The notes beneath the pieces are model-generated. The model was not told where the DNA came from. It did not search any database and saw only the letters and a list, made by a program, of their open reading frames with translations. Shown here one piece after another: positions 29,613-40,268 of a DNA stretch of 64,000 bases; the first letter of the stretch is position 1; every line of letters begins with the position of its first letter. This stretch comes from CAVVZJ01 sp963752755. GTDB lineage: Bacteria > Planctomycetota > Planctomycetia > Isosphaerales > Isosphaeraceae. The position numbers were made by a program, and so were the translations under genes. The DNA is taken from positions 1,364,001 to 1,428,000 of the forward strand of contig CAVVZJ010000001.1 in the NCBI GenBank assembly GCA_963752755.1, read 5' to 3'.

Positions 29613-30158
29613 TCAGGCTCTGCCGTGGGAGGCCACCGCCGTCCGCGACTGGAACTGCGTCATGCAGACCAGGCCGACGAACGCCGCAGCGAACCCGATC
29701 ATGAACAGGGCCGTCGAGGTCTCGTGCAGGCTGCTGAACCGCCGGAGCAAGGGATCGGTCTTTTCCGCCAGGTGAAAGGCCCCGTAACGCCGGACCAGGT
29801 CCTCCTGCAACGCCTTGATCCTCGGCGTGAACACCCAGTAATTCACCGCCGCGCATCCCACCGCCACCATCACGCCGATCTCGCTCAGGTACAACCGACC
29901 CCCGAGAGCCACTTCGCCCCGCCTCCTCAGGAACACCAGGGCCACGAGCAGCCCGACCCCCACGATGAGGCCCATGACGTCCGAGCTATACAGCAAGGGC
30001 CCGATCAGATCCGCCGCCACCCCGCTATTCGGCACGGCCGGACTCTTCTTCGACGCCAGCACGAACAGGTACGGCGCAACCACGAAACCGAGGCAGAACA
30101 ACACCCCCACCCAGAGCCCCGCGATCACGACCGCCGAGGATTTGACTGCTTTTGTCAT
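29613..30158 (-). CDS. DUF4149 membrane protein
   Basis: A 181-residue protein with four predicted membrane helices: VVIAGLWVGVLFCLGFVVAP, MGLIVGVGLLVALVFL, IGVMVAVGCAAVNYWVF and ALFMIGFAAAFVGLVCM. The layout, with a short loop after helix 1 (PYLFVLA) and a helical loop RRYGAFHLAEKTDPLLRRFSSLHETS before the last helix, fits the DUF4149/TMEM205-like family. GGGAG lies upstream of the ATG. The function of this family is not established. It lies downstream of the DUF4175-like gene on the same strand. Confidence 0.8.
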   Translation of the reverse strand: MTKAVKSSAVVIAGLWVGVLFCLGFVVAPYLFVLASKKSPAVPNSGVAADLIGPLLYSSDVMGLIVGVGLLVALVFLRRRGEVALGGRLYLSEIGVMVAVGCAAVNYWVFTPRIKALQEDLVRRYGAFHLAEKTDPLLRRFSSLHETSTALFMIGFAAAFVGLVCMTQFQSRTAVASHGRA

Positions 30159-30225
30159 GGTCCGAACTCCCGTGGCTGCATCCTCGCTTACAAATCCACG
30201 AACCCGGCCCCGACGCTCCCTCCGT

Positions 30226-30252
30226 GGTGTGCCATCGGCTCTGCCAGTGCTG
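30226..30252. repeat. Degenerate half copy of the GTGCCACTGGCTCTGCC palindrome
   Basis: GTGTGCCATCGGCTCTGCCAG differs by two bases from the left arm of the complete palindrome at 56175-56236. Its right arm is mostly lost. It lies in the short gap between the DUF4149 and DUF4175-like genes. Confidence 0.45.
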
Positions 30253-30321
30253 GTTTCCCTCGGACACTTGCCACCCAGCCGACTCCCCGGCGCGGCCCGC
30301 GGGCCGCGCCAGGGCTGGCTC

Positions 30322-33300
30322 TCAACGACCCGGCCCGCTCTCCAGCCGGTTGAAGTATTCATCCAGGCCGGCCCGGAATTCCTCGGGCAGCGACTCGCCG
30401 GAATCGCCCGTGACCTGGGCGATGCCGTGATCCTCGCGGACTTCCTTCTCATTGACGCCGCCCCCGAGCAGGGCCATGGCCGAGTCCTGCGTCTGGCCGC
30501 CGCCACCGCCGCCGGGGTTGGCGCCGCCACCACCGCCGCGCGGGGGTTGATGCGTCGGGACTGGAGGAGCAATTCAATCACCTCCGTCTCCGCAGCGATC
30601 GCGGGGCGGCCCGTCTCGGGACGGTCGAGGATGCCGACCGTCTCGCGCATCACGACCTCAACCTGGCCGAGCAGGCCGATCTCGTAGGCGAACTCGGCCT
30701 CGGCGTCGGGAAGCTCGCGGATGCGCTGCGTGACCTTGGCGATCCGGTCGCGGAGTTGTTCCTGGGTCTCGGAGAGGGCATGGCCCTGCTTGCCGTGTTC
30801 CTCGGAGGTGATCGCCTCGCGGGCCTGCTCGGCGACGCGGGTTTCCTCGCGGAGGTTGACTTCGGCTTCGAGGATCTGGAGGACTTCCAGCACGATCGAG
30901 GGCGGCAAACTGCCGCGCGATTTGCTGCCCGGTCAGGTGCCGCCCGAGGCGGGATCGACCAGGTCCTCCGCCCACCGGTCGAGCGTGTCGGACCAGAACT
31001 CGCACTGCGCGATCGACAGGCCCGACTCTTTCTTGAGGTCATCGCCGATCAGGCGGAGGCTGCCGATGACATCCTTCTCGCGCATCTCGTCGAGCACCGT
31101 CTTGAACCGGAGGAACCGCCGGCGCTCGAAGTACGACTGCATGTCGTCCATGATGATCGAGACGTTCTGGCTCGCCTTGACCTCCTCCTCGGCCATCCTG
31201 GCGAGCACCTCCGCCGGCCGATCGCCAAGCTGCACCGGCGGCCGGCCGAAGGCGTCGTTGACATGATCGACGATCCGACCCGCGATCTGGTACTGGAGCC
31301 GGGAGGCGGCCTTGAGCCGCTTGACCAGCGTGCTCCCCTCCAGGTTCGCGAGAATCCGGTTCAGCTCGTCGGCGACCTTCTCGAACTCGGCCAGCAGGTC
31401 CTGCTGCTTCTGCACCGCCTCATCGACCTTCTGACCCGTCGGGCAGGAGCCGTTGCCCTTGCCCGAGCCGACCAGCGTCGTCTGCGGCAAGGTGAGCCGT
31501 CCCGAACTGGCCTTCGATGCCGGCGGCTCGGCGGCCTGGTCGTCGCGCGGTTGCTGCGACGATTCCTGATCCACGAGCTGCGGCACCGCGGCCGTCTTCT
31601 TGTCCTCCGACTTGTTCTCTGAGGGCGAGCCCGAGCCGGACGACCGGATCTGTCCCGCCATCGGCGATTGATCCTTGGGCGACCGATTGGACGCCGTGAC
31701 CGGCGCCCGCGCGGCCTGGTCGAGCAGGTCGGCGACGGAGGGCATCCGGTTGGCGGAGATGTCCTTGAGGATCTGGAGCATCTCGGCCCATTTCTCCAGG
31801 TGGCCGACGCCGAACTCGGGGTTCCGCATCGCCTGCTGGACGAGGTCCTCGCCCGACGTCACCAGCCCCGCGAGCCGACGCCCGTTGGCCCGCTCGGCCG
31901 CCGCCTGGTTCTCGATCCGCTTTCGCGTCTCGGGCTGGTCGAGTTCCTGCGGGGGAAAGGTCGCGAATCTGCTTGTTGGTCTCCAGCAGCTGCATCTCGC
32001 GGTCGCGGACCTCCAGCGACTTGCGGTGCCACTTGCTCAGTTGCTCGGTCAGCCAGATGGCGTGCTGCTCGGGATTGAGGATGTAAAGCGTGTAGGTGGG
32101 CGAATAGGTCCGCTCGCGGCCGGGGAAGTAATCCTCGGCGAAGACGCGGAGTTGAATCGGCTGCGGGTCGATCCCTAGCGACTTCGCCGAGAACGTGCCG
32201 GCGAGTTCGATCGCCTCCTTGTCGCTCCCGCCCGCCGCCAGGATCTTCTCGCCCTCGGCCGGCGCCGTGACGAGCCGGTCGTCGGCCCCTCGCCATTCCA
32301 GGCCGACCCGCTTGACGCCGAAGTCGTCCTGGGCACGTACCTGAAAGTGAAGCTGTTCCGAATCGAGGACGACCTTCTGCCTCGGCAGGTTCTCGCAGGC
32401 GACCGTGGGTGCCTCATCCTCGCGGGCATGGATCGTGAGCGTGAACGGTTCCTTGCCCGTCAGGCCGAACTGGTCGCGCCAGGCGAAGACCATCTTGCGG
32501 GGACTTTTGATCCCCGTCGTCGGGCTGGCGACGGTCGCCTCGACAATCTGCTGCGGTTTCCCGTCCACCCAGGCCCGCGCCAGCAGGCGACTCGCCGTGA
32601 CGGCAAACCGCGCCTGGCTCCCTCGGACCAGGGAGACGACACCACCCCGCACGTCCTGATGCAACGGCTCCGGCCGTTCGAGGTAGGCCGGCAAGCTCAC
32701 ATCGGCCACGACCGACGTCAGCTCGGGCCGCAACGTCGGCTCGATCCGGAGCCGCTGCACCGAGTCGCCGATCCGGACCTCCATCCAGGCCGGGTCGATC
32801 TGCGGCGGCAACGCGAAGGCATACCGGTCGTTGTCCAGGCTTGCCGCCACCCCCTTCTGCGTCCCCAACCGGGCGACGCCCCGCGACGGATGCCAGGCCG
32901 TGCCTTTCGCCAGCCTCGCCGTGATCGTGAACGGCTCGCCATGCGCCACCACGACCCGAGCCGGCAAGGGTTGCACCGCGGCGAACGTGTAACGCGGCAC
33001 CGCCCTCCAGGGCTCCAGCAACCGCGCCCAGGCATTCCGCGCGGCGTCGGGATAGAGGACGGAGAGCGTGACGGCCCCCGCCACGGCGACCGTCGCCAAG
33101 GCGGCCCAGAGCCGGTGACGCGGGCTCGGCACGGCGTCGGAAGGTCGCGCCCCTTCGCATCCTCCGCGACCTGCTCGATGGCCGCCTCGCAGAGCCTTCG
33201 GGAGCGGGCCTGCTCGTCCTCGTTCGCCACCAGCTCGATCACGCCAAGCAACTGGTCGCCGACCCTCGGCTGCGTCCGCGCCAGCAACCGGGCGAGCTGA

Positions 33301-33579
33301 TCCAGCCGGCGCTGCCTCCAGACCCACCGATACAGGGCCAGCGGCACCCCCGCACAGACAACCACCGCCACCGCGAACAGGACTGCTCGCGGCCATCGCG
33401 GGGTGTCCCAGACGACGGTCCAGCCCATACATCACGAGGAAGGCCACGAGCACCCCGAAGGCCGCCGCGCAGGCCGCCTCCGCCGTCTTGAGGGTCCAGA
33501 CCCGTCGCCGGAACGCTCCGAGTTGCGTTCGCAAGCTCTGCGGCAGTTCCAGCCGGCCATGTGTCCGAGCGATGCTCAT
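30322..33579 (-). CDS. Large DUF4175-like membrane-anchored protein (frameshifts and one in-frame TGA)
   Basis: About 1,080 residues. Two or three N-terminal membrane helices (AACAAAFGVLVAFLVMYGLD, AVLFAVAVVVCAGVPLALYR, AALATVAVAGAVTLSVLY) precede periplasmic beta domains (VVVAHGEPFTITARLAKGTA, KEPFTLTIHAREDEAPTVAC) and a long helical part ending SIVLEVLQILEAEVNLREET and a Gly-rich tail. Single-base shifts lie near 33430, 33140, 31950, 31880 and 30548. TGA at 30933-30935 interrupts the frame (DPASGGT, stop, PGSKSRGSLPPS), which then continues in the same frame. The gene is at the 3' end of the moxR cluster and is probably an envelope component of that complex. The stop is placed at 30322. Confidence 0.7.
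30900..30935 (-). promoter_or_regulatory. In-frame TGA followed by a hairpin (SECIS-like candidate)
   Basis: TGA (30935-30933) is followed after two bases by GGGCAGCAAA (30930-30921), an 11-base loop (30920-30910) and TTTGCCGCCC (30909-30900): ten pairs with one A-C mismatch. Coding continues in the same frame on both sides. Bacterial selenocysteine insertion needs such a stem just 3' of the UGA. A plain sequencing substitution or a true nonsense mutation is equally possible. Confidence 0.25.
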
Positions 33580-33630
33580 CGTGTGACCTCACGTGAAAAC
33601 GACGCGAAGCTCCGCCGCCCGTTCCCCGAA

Positions 33631-35838
33631 TTATATAAGACCGACGACCTTCCGTCCCACCCAGAATACTCCAAAAAGTGTGACGAGTCCTAATGCCGTC
33701 GCCGGGTGGCTCCAGAGCTGGACCCGCCGAACCGACGGCGCCGGTTCGGGCAGGGCCGCCAGCGAATTCGGACGACCTCGTCGATCCTGGTCGGCGCGAT
33801 GACCTGGCCATCGGTGACGCGCGCCAGCTCCTCCATCACTTCCGGCCGCGCCGGCTTGCCGACCTGCTCGGCCGCGACCCCCTGGACGAAGAACGTCGCT
33901 TCCAGCCGCGCTCCGGTCTGCTTGCAGAAGAGGGTCAACGCATGCTGGCCCGCCTCCGTCGGCTCGAACCGCCCGACGAAGACGCCCCACTCGTCGCCCT
34001 CGGTCGCGAACCGGACCACCTCCGACTGTCCCGACGGCGCCGTGATCCGCGCCGAGACGTCGCCGCTGGTGCAACGGCTCGCCGCTCCGGTCCATCACGT
34101 TCGCCCGCAAGGCCATCAACTGGTTCATCCTCGGCTGGTCGGGGACGTAATACAGCCGCATCGTCTCGCCCTTCGCCATGTTCCGCTGGTAGGCCATCCA
34201 GCGCACCACCTGGCCCCAGAAGCGATAGTGGTACTGGTCCTCGACCCCCTTCCGCCATCGCCAGGCGCCATCCGTCCCCATGAACAGAACCTTGCCTGCG
34301 CCATACGTTCGTGTGACGAGCAACGGCAACCGTCCATATTCGTTCGCCGTCTCCTTGTGGACGCTCAGCACCTCCGTCCCCGCCTTCGCCCGCACGACCG
34401 GAGCGTACCACTGGAATCCCGGCAGGTTCTCCCAGACCTCCAGGTTGTCATCCTGCGTGTCGGCCAGCTTGGTCAACAGGCTGCGACGCCCCATCTCCGT
34501 CAACTCGAAGTGCTCCGGCGTCCTCGCCCCCCAGCCGCCCGGCTGGCCGGCGTCGAGCACGACGGGGTAAAGCTCCCCGAGTTCGGTGTCGAGCAGCGAG
34601 AACTCCCGCCCTTGCCAACCCGGCAGGAACACCAGGCCGCTCGCCTGGTGCTCCACCAACCCCTTGAGCAACCGGCACTGCTCGGTCGTCAACTGGCCGT
34701 CCTCGACCCCCACGTCCCCCAGAAACACCACGTCAAACTTCGACAGCTCATCGAGCCCATCCGGAAACTGTCTTGATGTAATCCTTGTTCCCGCCGCCGA
34801 CCTTGTCCAGTCCCGGCTGAAACAGCAGGCACGACACCTCCACTCCCGGGTCGCGCGAGAGGGCATTCCTCAGGTAGCGATACTCCCAGCGCGGGATCGA
34901 CTCCACCACCAGCACCCGCAGCTTCTCCTCGCGGATCGCGATCGGAGCTTCGAGCGAGTTGTTGTCGGTGATCGACTCGTCGCCATGCTGGGGCACGCTG
35001 AGCTTGAGCGTGAAGTCGCCCGTGCCCTTCGGCTTCCAGACGATCCAGTCGCTCGTCCGCCGCATCGGGGCGACCTTGACCTCCTTCGTCACCTCGTCGC
35101 CGTCGGACGACCGGAGCGTCACCACCGTCAGATAGTCTCGCGGCAACGAGCTATCAATCGTGAACGGGATGCGCACCGACTTGCCCGCGACGCCGAATGT
35201 CGGCACGTCCAGGCTCAGCAGCTCGACGTCCGGCAACCGCGACCGGCTCCCCACCGGCACCGCGAAGACGGGCACACCCCGCGTCCGAAGCCGGGCCGCC
35301 GCCTCGACGGGCGGCCGTCCCTCGTTCCAGTCGCCGTCGGAGACGAACACGACGCCGATCAGGTTCCGCACCTTCTCCGAGACGCCCGCGAGCGGCTCGT
35401 ACAGGTCGCTCCCGCGACCCGCCTGCGCCGTCGAGAACTTCGTGATCACGACGTCTCAGCCGCATCGCCCAGCCGCTTCCAGGTCGCCGGATTCGGTCAG
35501 CGGCGCGATCGCCTCGCGACGCGTCGTGGGCGGGGCCGAGGAGTCGTCCGAACGCAAGGCGTCTCGCGTCTCCATGCTCGGTGAGTCGTCCCACAAGCAC
35601 CGCGATCGCCGGCCTTTCCTCGGGTCGGAACTCCTCGACCCACTCGGGCTGATTCAGCACGACCGCCACCAGCACCACGATCGTCAGCCGCAGCACTCCA
35701 GCAACGCGATCGACCGCCGATACCCGCTCCTCCGCCACGCCACGAACCCGAACCCCGCCGTCACCAGCACGAATACGGCGCGAGGCCGCGAGCGTCCACG
35801 GAGTCCCGAGGAACCTCAAGCGATCGTGAGACGTTCAT
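33631..35838 (-). CDS. VWA/GATase-like membrane protein of the moxR cluster (frameshifted)
   Basis: About 735 residues in several frames. ATG 35838 overlaps the stop of the BatA-like gene as ATGA. The N-terminus (RSLRFLGTPWTLAAS, with one extra T near 35820) leads into membrane segments and LNQPEWVEEFRPEERPAIAV, the start of a VWA-like strand. LIGVVFVSDGDWNEGRPPVE and FKLSVP-type beta repeats follow, then a class I glutamine-amidotransferase-like fold (FDVVFLGDVGVEDGQLTTEQ, LVTRTYGAGKVLFMGTDGAW). The C-terminus is one helix (TALGLVTLFGVFWVGRKVVG). It is probably an inner-membrane partner of the MoxR chaperone. Confidence 0.7.
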
Positions 35839-37825
35839 GACCCCGCTCCCGCCGCGCATCGCGCTGGCTTCGGCAAGCAGAGCGCGGCCTCCGCCACCAT
35901 CGCCACCATCATGGCCGCCAGGAAGAGCCGCCAGACCTCCTGGATCAGCGACCCCGAACCCCCCGCCTGGTCATCGACCCGAGAGAAATCGAGACCCCGG
36001 AACAGGTTCGCCACCCTCCGATCCGCCAGGACCGCCGCCGGACTCTCCGCCGCTGCTCGGTTCACGGCCAGCAGCCGCTCGCCCGACCGGTAGATCCCCG
36101 CATGCCAGCGGGTAATCCGTCGAGATCGCGCCGATCGGCCCCGGCCACCGGCTCCCAGGCTCGTCGATTCGCCGACCGTCTTGTCACCCGCCACGAGCTG
36201 CCGCGTGTTCTCCAGGGCCGATGCCCCTCCGGCCAGGGCTCTCTGAACGAGGACGTACAGCACCACGCCTTCCGTCGCCAGCGACGAGTCTCCCACGGCC
36301 GGCGTCGTCGTGCCGAAGTACAACCCTCCGCGATCCGTCGCCACCCGCGCCAGCAAGGGGGCCCCGCCTCGCAAGGTCGCCAGCGGGGTGAACGCCCCTG
36401 AGAGTCCGCAGGACCTCCGGACCTGGAGCTGCCCCAGCGGCAGCGGCGTGCCGCTCTGACTGTGCGCGAGCAAATCCTCATCCCCGCGCCAGTTCTCCAC
36501 GCCGACTTCCTGCGCTCCGTCCGTCCAGGCCGTCCATCGCACGCCCGCGAATTCCCTACCCACGGCTCACGCGGCGGGAAGAAGATCGCCATAACCACCC
36601 CGATCCAGAAACGCTTGAACGCAGTTCCGCCGCGTCCCCCTCCGGCAGCGGTCCTTGCCAGAGCAGCAGCGAGACCCCTTCCCACGCGACGGCCCCCAGT
36701 TGATCCGCGGGCACGACCTCCGCCGCGCAGGTCAACGCCGGGCTCGGCGCGATCCCGGCCGCGAGATGCAAGCGGTCGTGCCACCTGCGGGTCCTCCGCC
36801 ACCACCACCGTCCGCCTCGTCGCCGGCTGGTCGAAGACGAACCACCAATCATCGTCCGCCGGGTTCGCGTCGGCCGGGATCGAGACCCGCCCCCAGCCGC
36901 GCTCGTGCCCCTTCGCCAGCGGGATGCGGTGGTCCTTCAACTCCAACTGCCGCCCCCTCCAGCTCGACCGGAATCTCCGACCTGCGCCCCGTCGATCTCG
37001 AACCGCACCGGAATCGAACGCTTTCCCTTGCCTTCCCCCTCCGCGTTGAATCCTCAACGAGACGAGCAGCTCGACACCCTCGCCCGCCTTCTGCCGCCTC
37101 ACCTCCGTCACCCGGACCGCCAGGTTCTCCGGCGCCTCTCTCGGCGACGCCAGCAGATGAAACCTCACCCCCTGCGGAAACTGCAAGAACCCGTCCCGCA
37201 ACGCCTGCCAGCGCCCGCTCTCGGCATTCCAGTCGTTCTCCCGGATGTCGGAGCAGACCCAGATCTCCGTCCGTCCCGGCTTGCTCGAACGGATGTAGTC
37301 ATGTGCCGCCTGAAGCAAGGCCGGCACGTCCGCCGAGGCGCTCGATGGCCCGGTTTCCGGAGCTTTCAACAGCGCATCGATCGTCTCCAGCTCGCGCGGC
37401 TCGTTCGACCCGCTCTCGATCAGGACCCACCGCGATGACCCCAGCGTCTTCAAGGCCGGCACAAGCTGCCTCAATGCGCTCTCCCGCTTCGACAACCCCT
37501 CGGCCGCCCCTTGTTCCATGCTCGGCGACCGGTCGAGCAGGATGATCGTCGTATCCGCCCGACCACCCCCGGCCAATCCCAGCCATCCCCCCGCCAGCGG
37601 CCGGCTCACCGCGAAGATCAAGGTCCCGATCGCCGCCATCCGGAAGGCCATGATGAGCCACTGCCGCAGCCGCGCATACCCCCGCGACATCCGGTTCGCC
37701 GCCAGCAGGAACATCATCGCCGCCCAGCGCACCGTCTGATAGCGCCTTTGATTGATCAAATGAATGACAATCGGCAACGCCACCAACGGCAGGGCCGCCA
37801 GCAACAATGGCTGGAGGAAGCTCAT
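35835..37825 (-). CDS. BatA/VWA-domain membrane protein (frameshifted)
   Basis: About 660 residues. The N-terminal BatA double helix (FLQPLLLAALPLVALPIVIH, LIMAFRMAAIGTLIFAVSRP) is followed by a VWA domain with the metal-ion site DRSPSMEQG (DxSxS) and IWVCSDIRENDW. Further on come frame changes near 37050, 36840 and 36560, then PLATLRGGAPLLARVATDRG and a final membrane helix (LFLAAMMVAMVAEAALCL). Both ends overlap neighbours by ATGA: its start at 37825 with the DUF58 stop, its stop with the next ATG. Such proteins act with MoxR ATPases in envelope-complex maturation. Confidence 0.8.
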
Positions 37826-38735
37826 CGCACGCCCCTTGACCGGGTCCGACCGACCAGGAATCGGATCAAGACCTGCTCGTAATCCTCATCGATCCCGACC
37901 CGCTGATAATCCACGGCCGACTCCCTCACGACCTCCGTCAAGCCTTCCAGATACGCCCCCAGTGCCTTCTGATACCGATCGGCGATGTCGTTCGGCTCCG
38001 CGAAGATCGACGGCCCCCCCTCCATGTCGAGGAACCGCATCGGCCTCCGGAACCTGAACCCCAGCTCCTGCGGGTCCAGCAGGTGGAAGACCGCCACGTC
38101 ATGCCGCCGGAACCGCAAGTGCTGGAAGCACCCCCGCAACAATTCCGGCTCGACGAACAGGTCCGACAGGATCACGATCAACGCCCGCTGCCGGATCGTC
38201 TCCGCCAGCTCGTGCAGAACCGGCACAAGCTGCGTCTCCCCGTGCGGCTTCGCCTGCTCCAGCGTATCGAAGACCATCCCCAGGTGCGCCGGGTTCCGCC
38301 GCGGCGGGATCGTACTTGACGATCCCCTTCGCCACGCACGTCAAGGCCGACCGCGTCCCCCTGCTGCACCGCGATGTAGCCCAGCGTCCCCGCGATCCTC
38401 CGCGCATACTCGATCTTGCTGACGCCCGTCGAGCCGAAATCCATCGACCCGCTCGTATCCAGCACGAAGCAGCATCTCAGGTTCGTATCCGCCTCGAACT
38501 CCTTGACGAAGAACCGATCCGACCGCCCGTACGCCCTCCAGTCCAGCCTCCTCAGGTCATCCCCCTCCACATACTTCCGATACTCCGCGAACTCCACGCT
38601 CGACCCCCGATGCGGGCTCGGGTGCTTCCCCGACACGCTCCCCTGCATCGGCCTCCTCGCCATCAGCGGGAAGTTCGCCAACCGCGACACCACGCCATAA
38701 TCGAGGAAGCTCCTCGCCTGCCGGTTCGGAAACAT
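37822..38735 (-). CDS. DUF58 domain protein (frameshifted)
   Basis: About 304 residues. The DUF58 signature GSSVEFAEYRKYVEGDDLRR and LDWRAYGRSDRFFVKEFEAD is complete. A VWA-like strand with a metal-site pattern, CCFVLDTSGSMDF (DTSGS), follows. Frame changes near 38345 and 38285 separate it from the C-terminal part (ALIVILSDLFVEPELLRGCF, FHLLDPQELGFRF). GAGGA precedes the ATG. DUF58 proteins travel with MoxR ATPases and are probable targets or adaptors. The stop overlaps the BatA-like start as ATGA. Confidence 0.85.
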
Positions 38736-38756
38736 CAGTCCTCAGTCATCTTTTGT

Positions 38757-38828
38757 AGGGTGCGTCAAGTCCTCGACGACGCACCCTACCGACGCGTCGG
38801 TGCGTCGTCGAGGACTTGACGCACCTTA
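38757..38828. repeat. Palindromic element, GCGTCAAGTC family, copy 2
   Basis: Perfect 27-base inverted arms 38759-38785 and 38799-38825 (GGTGCGTCAAGTCCTCGACG and its inverse). The centre, ACCGACGCGTCGGT, is itself palindromic, so the whole can fold as one long hairpin with a small bulge. It lies between moxR and the DUF58 gene and matches copy 1 at 29427. Confidence 0.85.
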
Positions 38829-38866
38829 CGACCCGCCCCACTCTTCAACGATCTTCCAGTGACCAC

Positions 38867-39894
38867 TCACCCCTCATCCCCCGTCTCCTCCACCAGCCTC
38901 TTTACAATCGCCTTCGCGTCGATCCCCTCCGCCTGCGCCGCGAAGGTGGTGATGACCCGATGGGTGAGCACCGGCACCGCGACCTCCTGTACGTCCTCCA
39001 GCCGGACCATGTAGCTGCCCAGCAAGGCCGCTCGCGCCTTCGCCCCGAGGATCAGGTATTGCACCGCCCTCGGCCCCGCGCCCCAGACCACCAGGGGCTT
39101 GAGCCACGCCGGGGCCGTCGTCCCATTGGGCCTCGTCTTGCGGACCAGCCGTGCCGCAAAGGCATAGATATGATCCGGCACCGGCACCCGACGCACCAGA
39201 TCCTGATGCCGGATCATCTCCTCCGGGCTCAGGATCGGTTTGAGATGCGGCAACTCGTCTCCGGTCGTCGTCCTCGCGATCCGGATCTCCTCCGCCTCCG
39301 ACGGATAATCCAGCTCGATCAGGAACATGAACCGATCGAGCTGCGCCTCGGGCAAGGGATACGTCCCCTCCTGCTCGACCGGGTTCTGCGTCGCGAGCAC
39401 CAGGAACGGCGGCGCCAGCTTGAACGCCTTGCCCAGCACGGTGACGTTCCGCTCCTGCATCGCCTCCAGCATCGCCGCCTGCGTCTTCGGCGGGGCGCGG
39501 TTGATCTCGTCGGCGAGCACGATATTGGCGAACACCGGCCCCTCGACGAACTGGAACTCCCGACGCCCCCCGCGCCGTCCTGGAGGATGTCCGTGCCGGT
39601 GATGTCCATCGGCATCAGGTCGGGCGTGAACTGGATGCGGCTGAACTTCAACGACATCGTCTCGGCCAGCTTGCTCACCAGCAGCGTCTTCGCCAGGCCC
39701 GGCACGCCCATCAAGAGCGCATGCCCCTTCGCGAAGAGGCAGATCGCCAGCCGCTCGATGACCGCCTCCTGCCCGACGATCACCCGCGCCAGCTCCTTCC
39801 TCAGCCGGCCATAGACCTCCCTCAACTCGTCGATTGCCCGGACGTCATCGTCTCCGAGCCGCTCCCCCTGGAGCGGTACCGCCGCTTGCGACAT
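38867..39894 (-). CDS. moxR: MoxR family AAA+ ATPase (frameshifted)
   Basis: About 342 residues. Walker A GVPGLAKT (63-70), Walker B VLADEINRAPPKTQAAMLEA, sensor LVLATQNPVEQEGTYPLPEA and the lid EAQLDRFMFLIELDYPSEAE mark a MoxR ATPase. A one-base shift near 39570 separates MDITGTDILQDGAGG from FVEGPVFANIVLADE. GAGGGGAG lies upstream of ATG 39894. MoxR proteins are chaperone-like ATPases that load metals or mature VWA-containing complexes. It heads a minus-strand cluster with DUF58, BatA, GATase-like and DUF4175-like genes. An internal palindrome separates it from DUF58, so the genes may be partly uncoupled. Confidence 0.9.
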
Positions 39895-40268
39895 CCGATC
39901 GCTCCCCTCTCGCCTTCGGCAACAGGTCGAGACGGCCCGTCCCCTCGGCCCGAGGGTGGGCTCCACGCATGCGGCCCATTATGAACCGACCGAATCCGAA
40001 TTCCTACAGTTTTCTCGCCCGGATTCGCGAAGGCCCGTTCGCGACGTCGTCGTCGGTGTTCCCGATTGGCCGGCCGACGGGGCAAGTACCCCGCCGGCCT
40101 TCGGCGTCCGATTCGTCTCATTCCTGAGCCCGCTGATGTTGTCTGGTCTGGCCTGGTGTGGCTGGGGCGGAGTCTGCGACGCCCCGGCACTCCCAGGTCC
40201 GCGGTCCGGGGCGTCGCAGACTCCGCCCCAGCCACACGAGAACCAGACAGCATCCGTGGGTTCGTGAA
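39895..40268. other. Intergenic region holding a palindromic element
   Basis: The 374 bases between moxR and the DUF4142 gene contain the moxR ribosome-binding site and the GGCTGGGGCGGAGTCTGCG palindrome at 40138-40257. I see no supported gene here. Confidence 0.5.
40138..40257. repeat. Palindromic element, GGCTGGGGCGGAGTC family, copy 1
   Basis: Core arms 40157-40187 and 40206-40236 (TGTGGCTGGGGCGGAGTCTG and its inverse) are perfect over 31 bases around an 18-base loop. The flanks are GTCTGGCCTGG on the left and AACCAGACAG on the right. Copy 2 (42284-42422) is the reverse complement of this one, flanks included. Confidence 0.85.
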
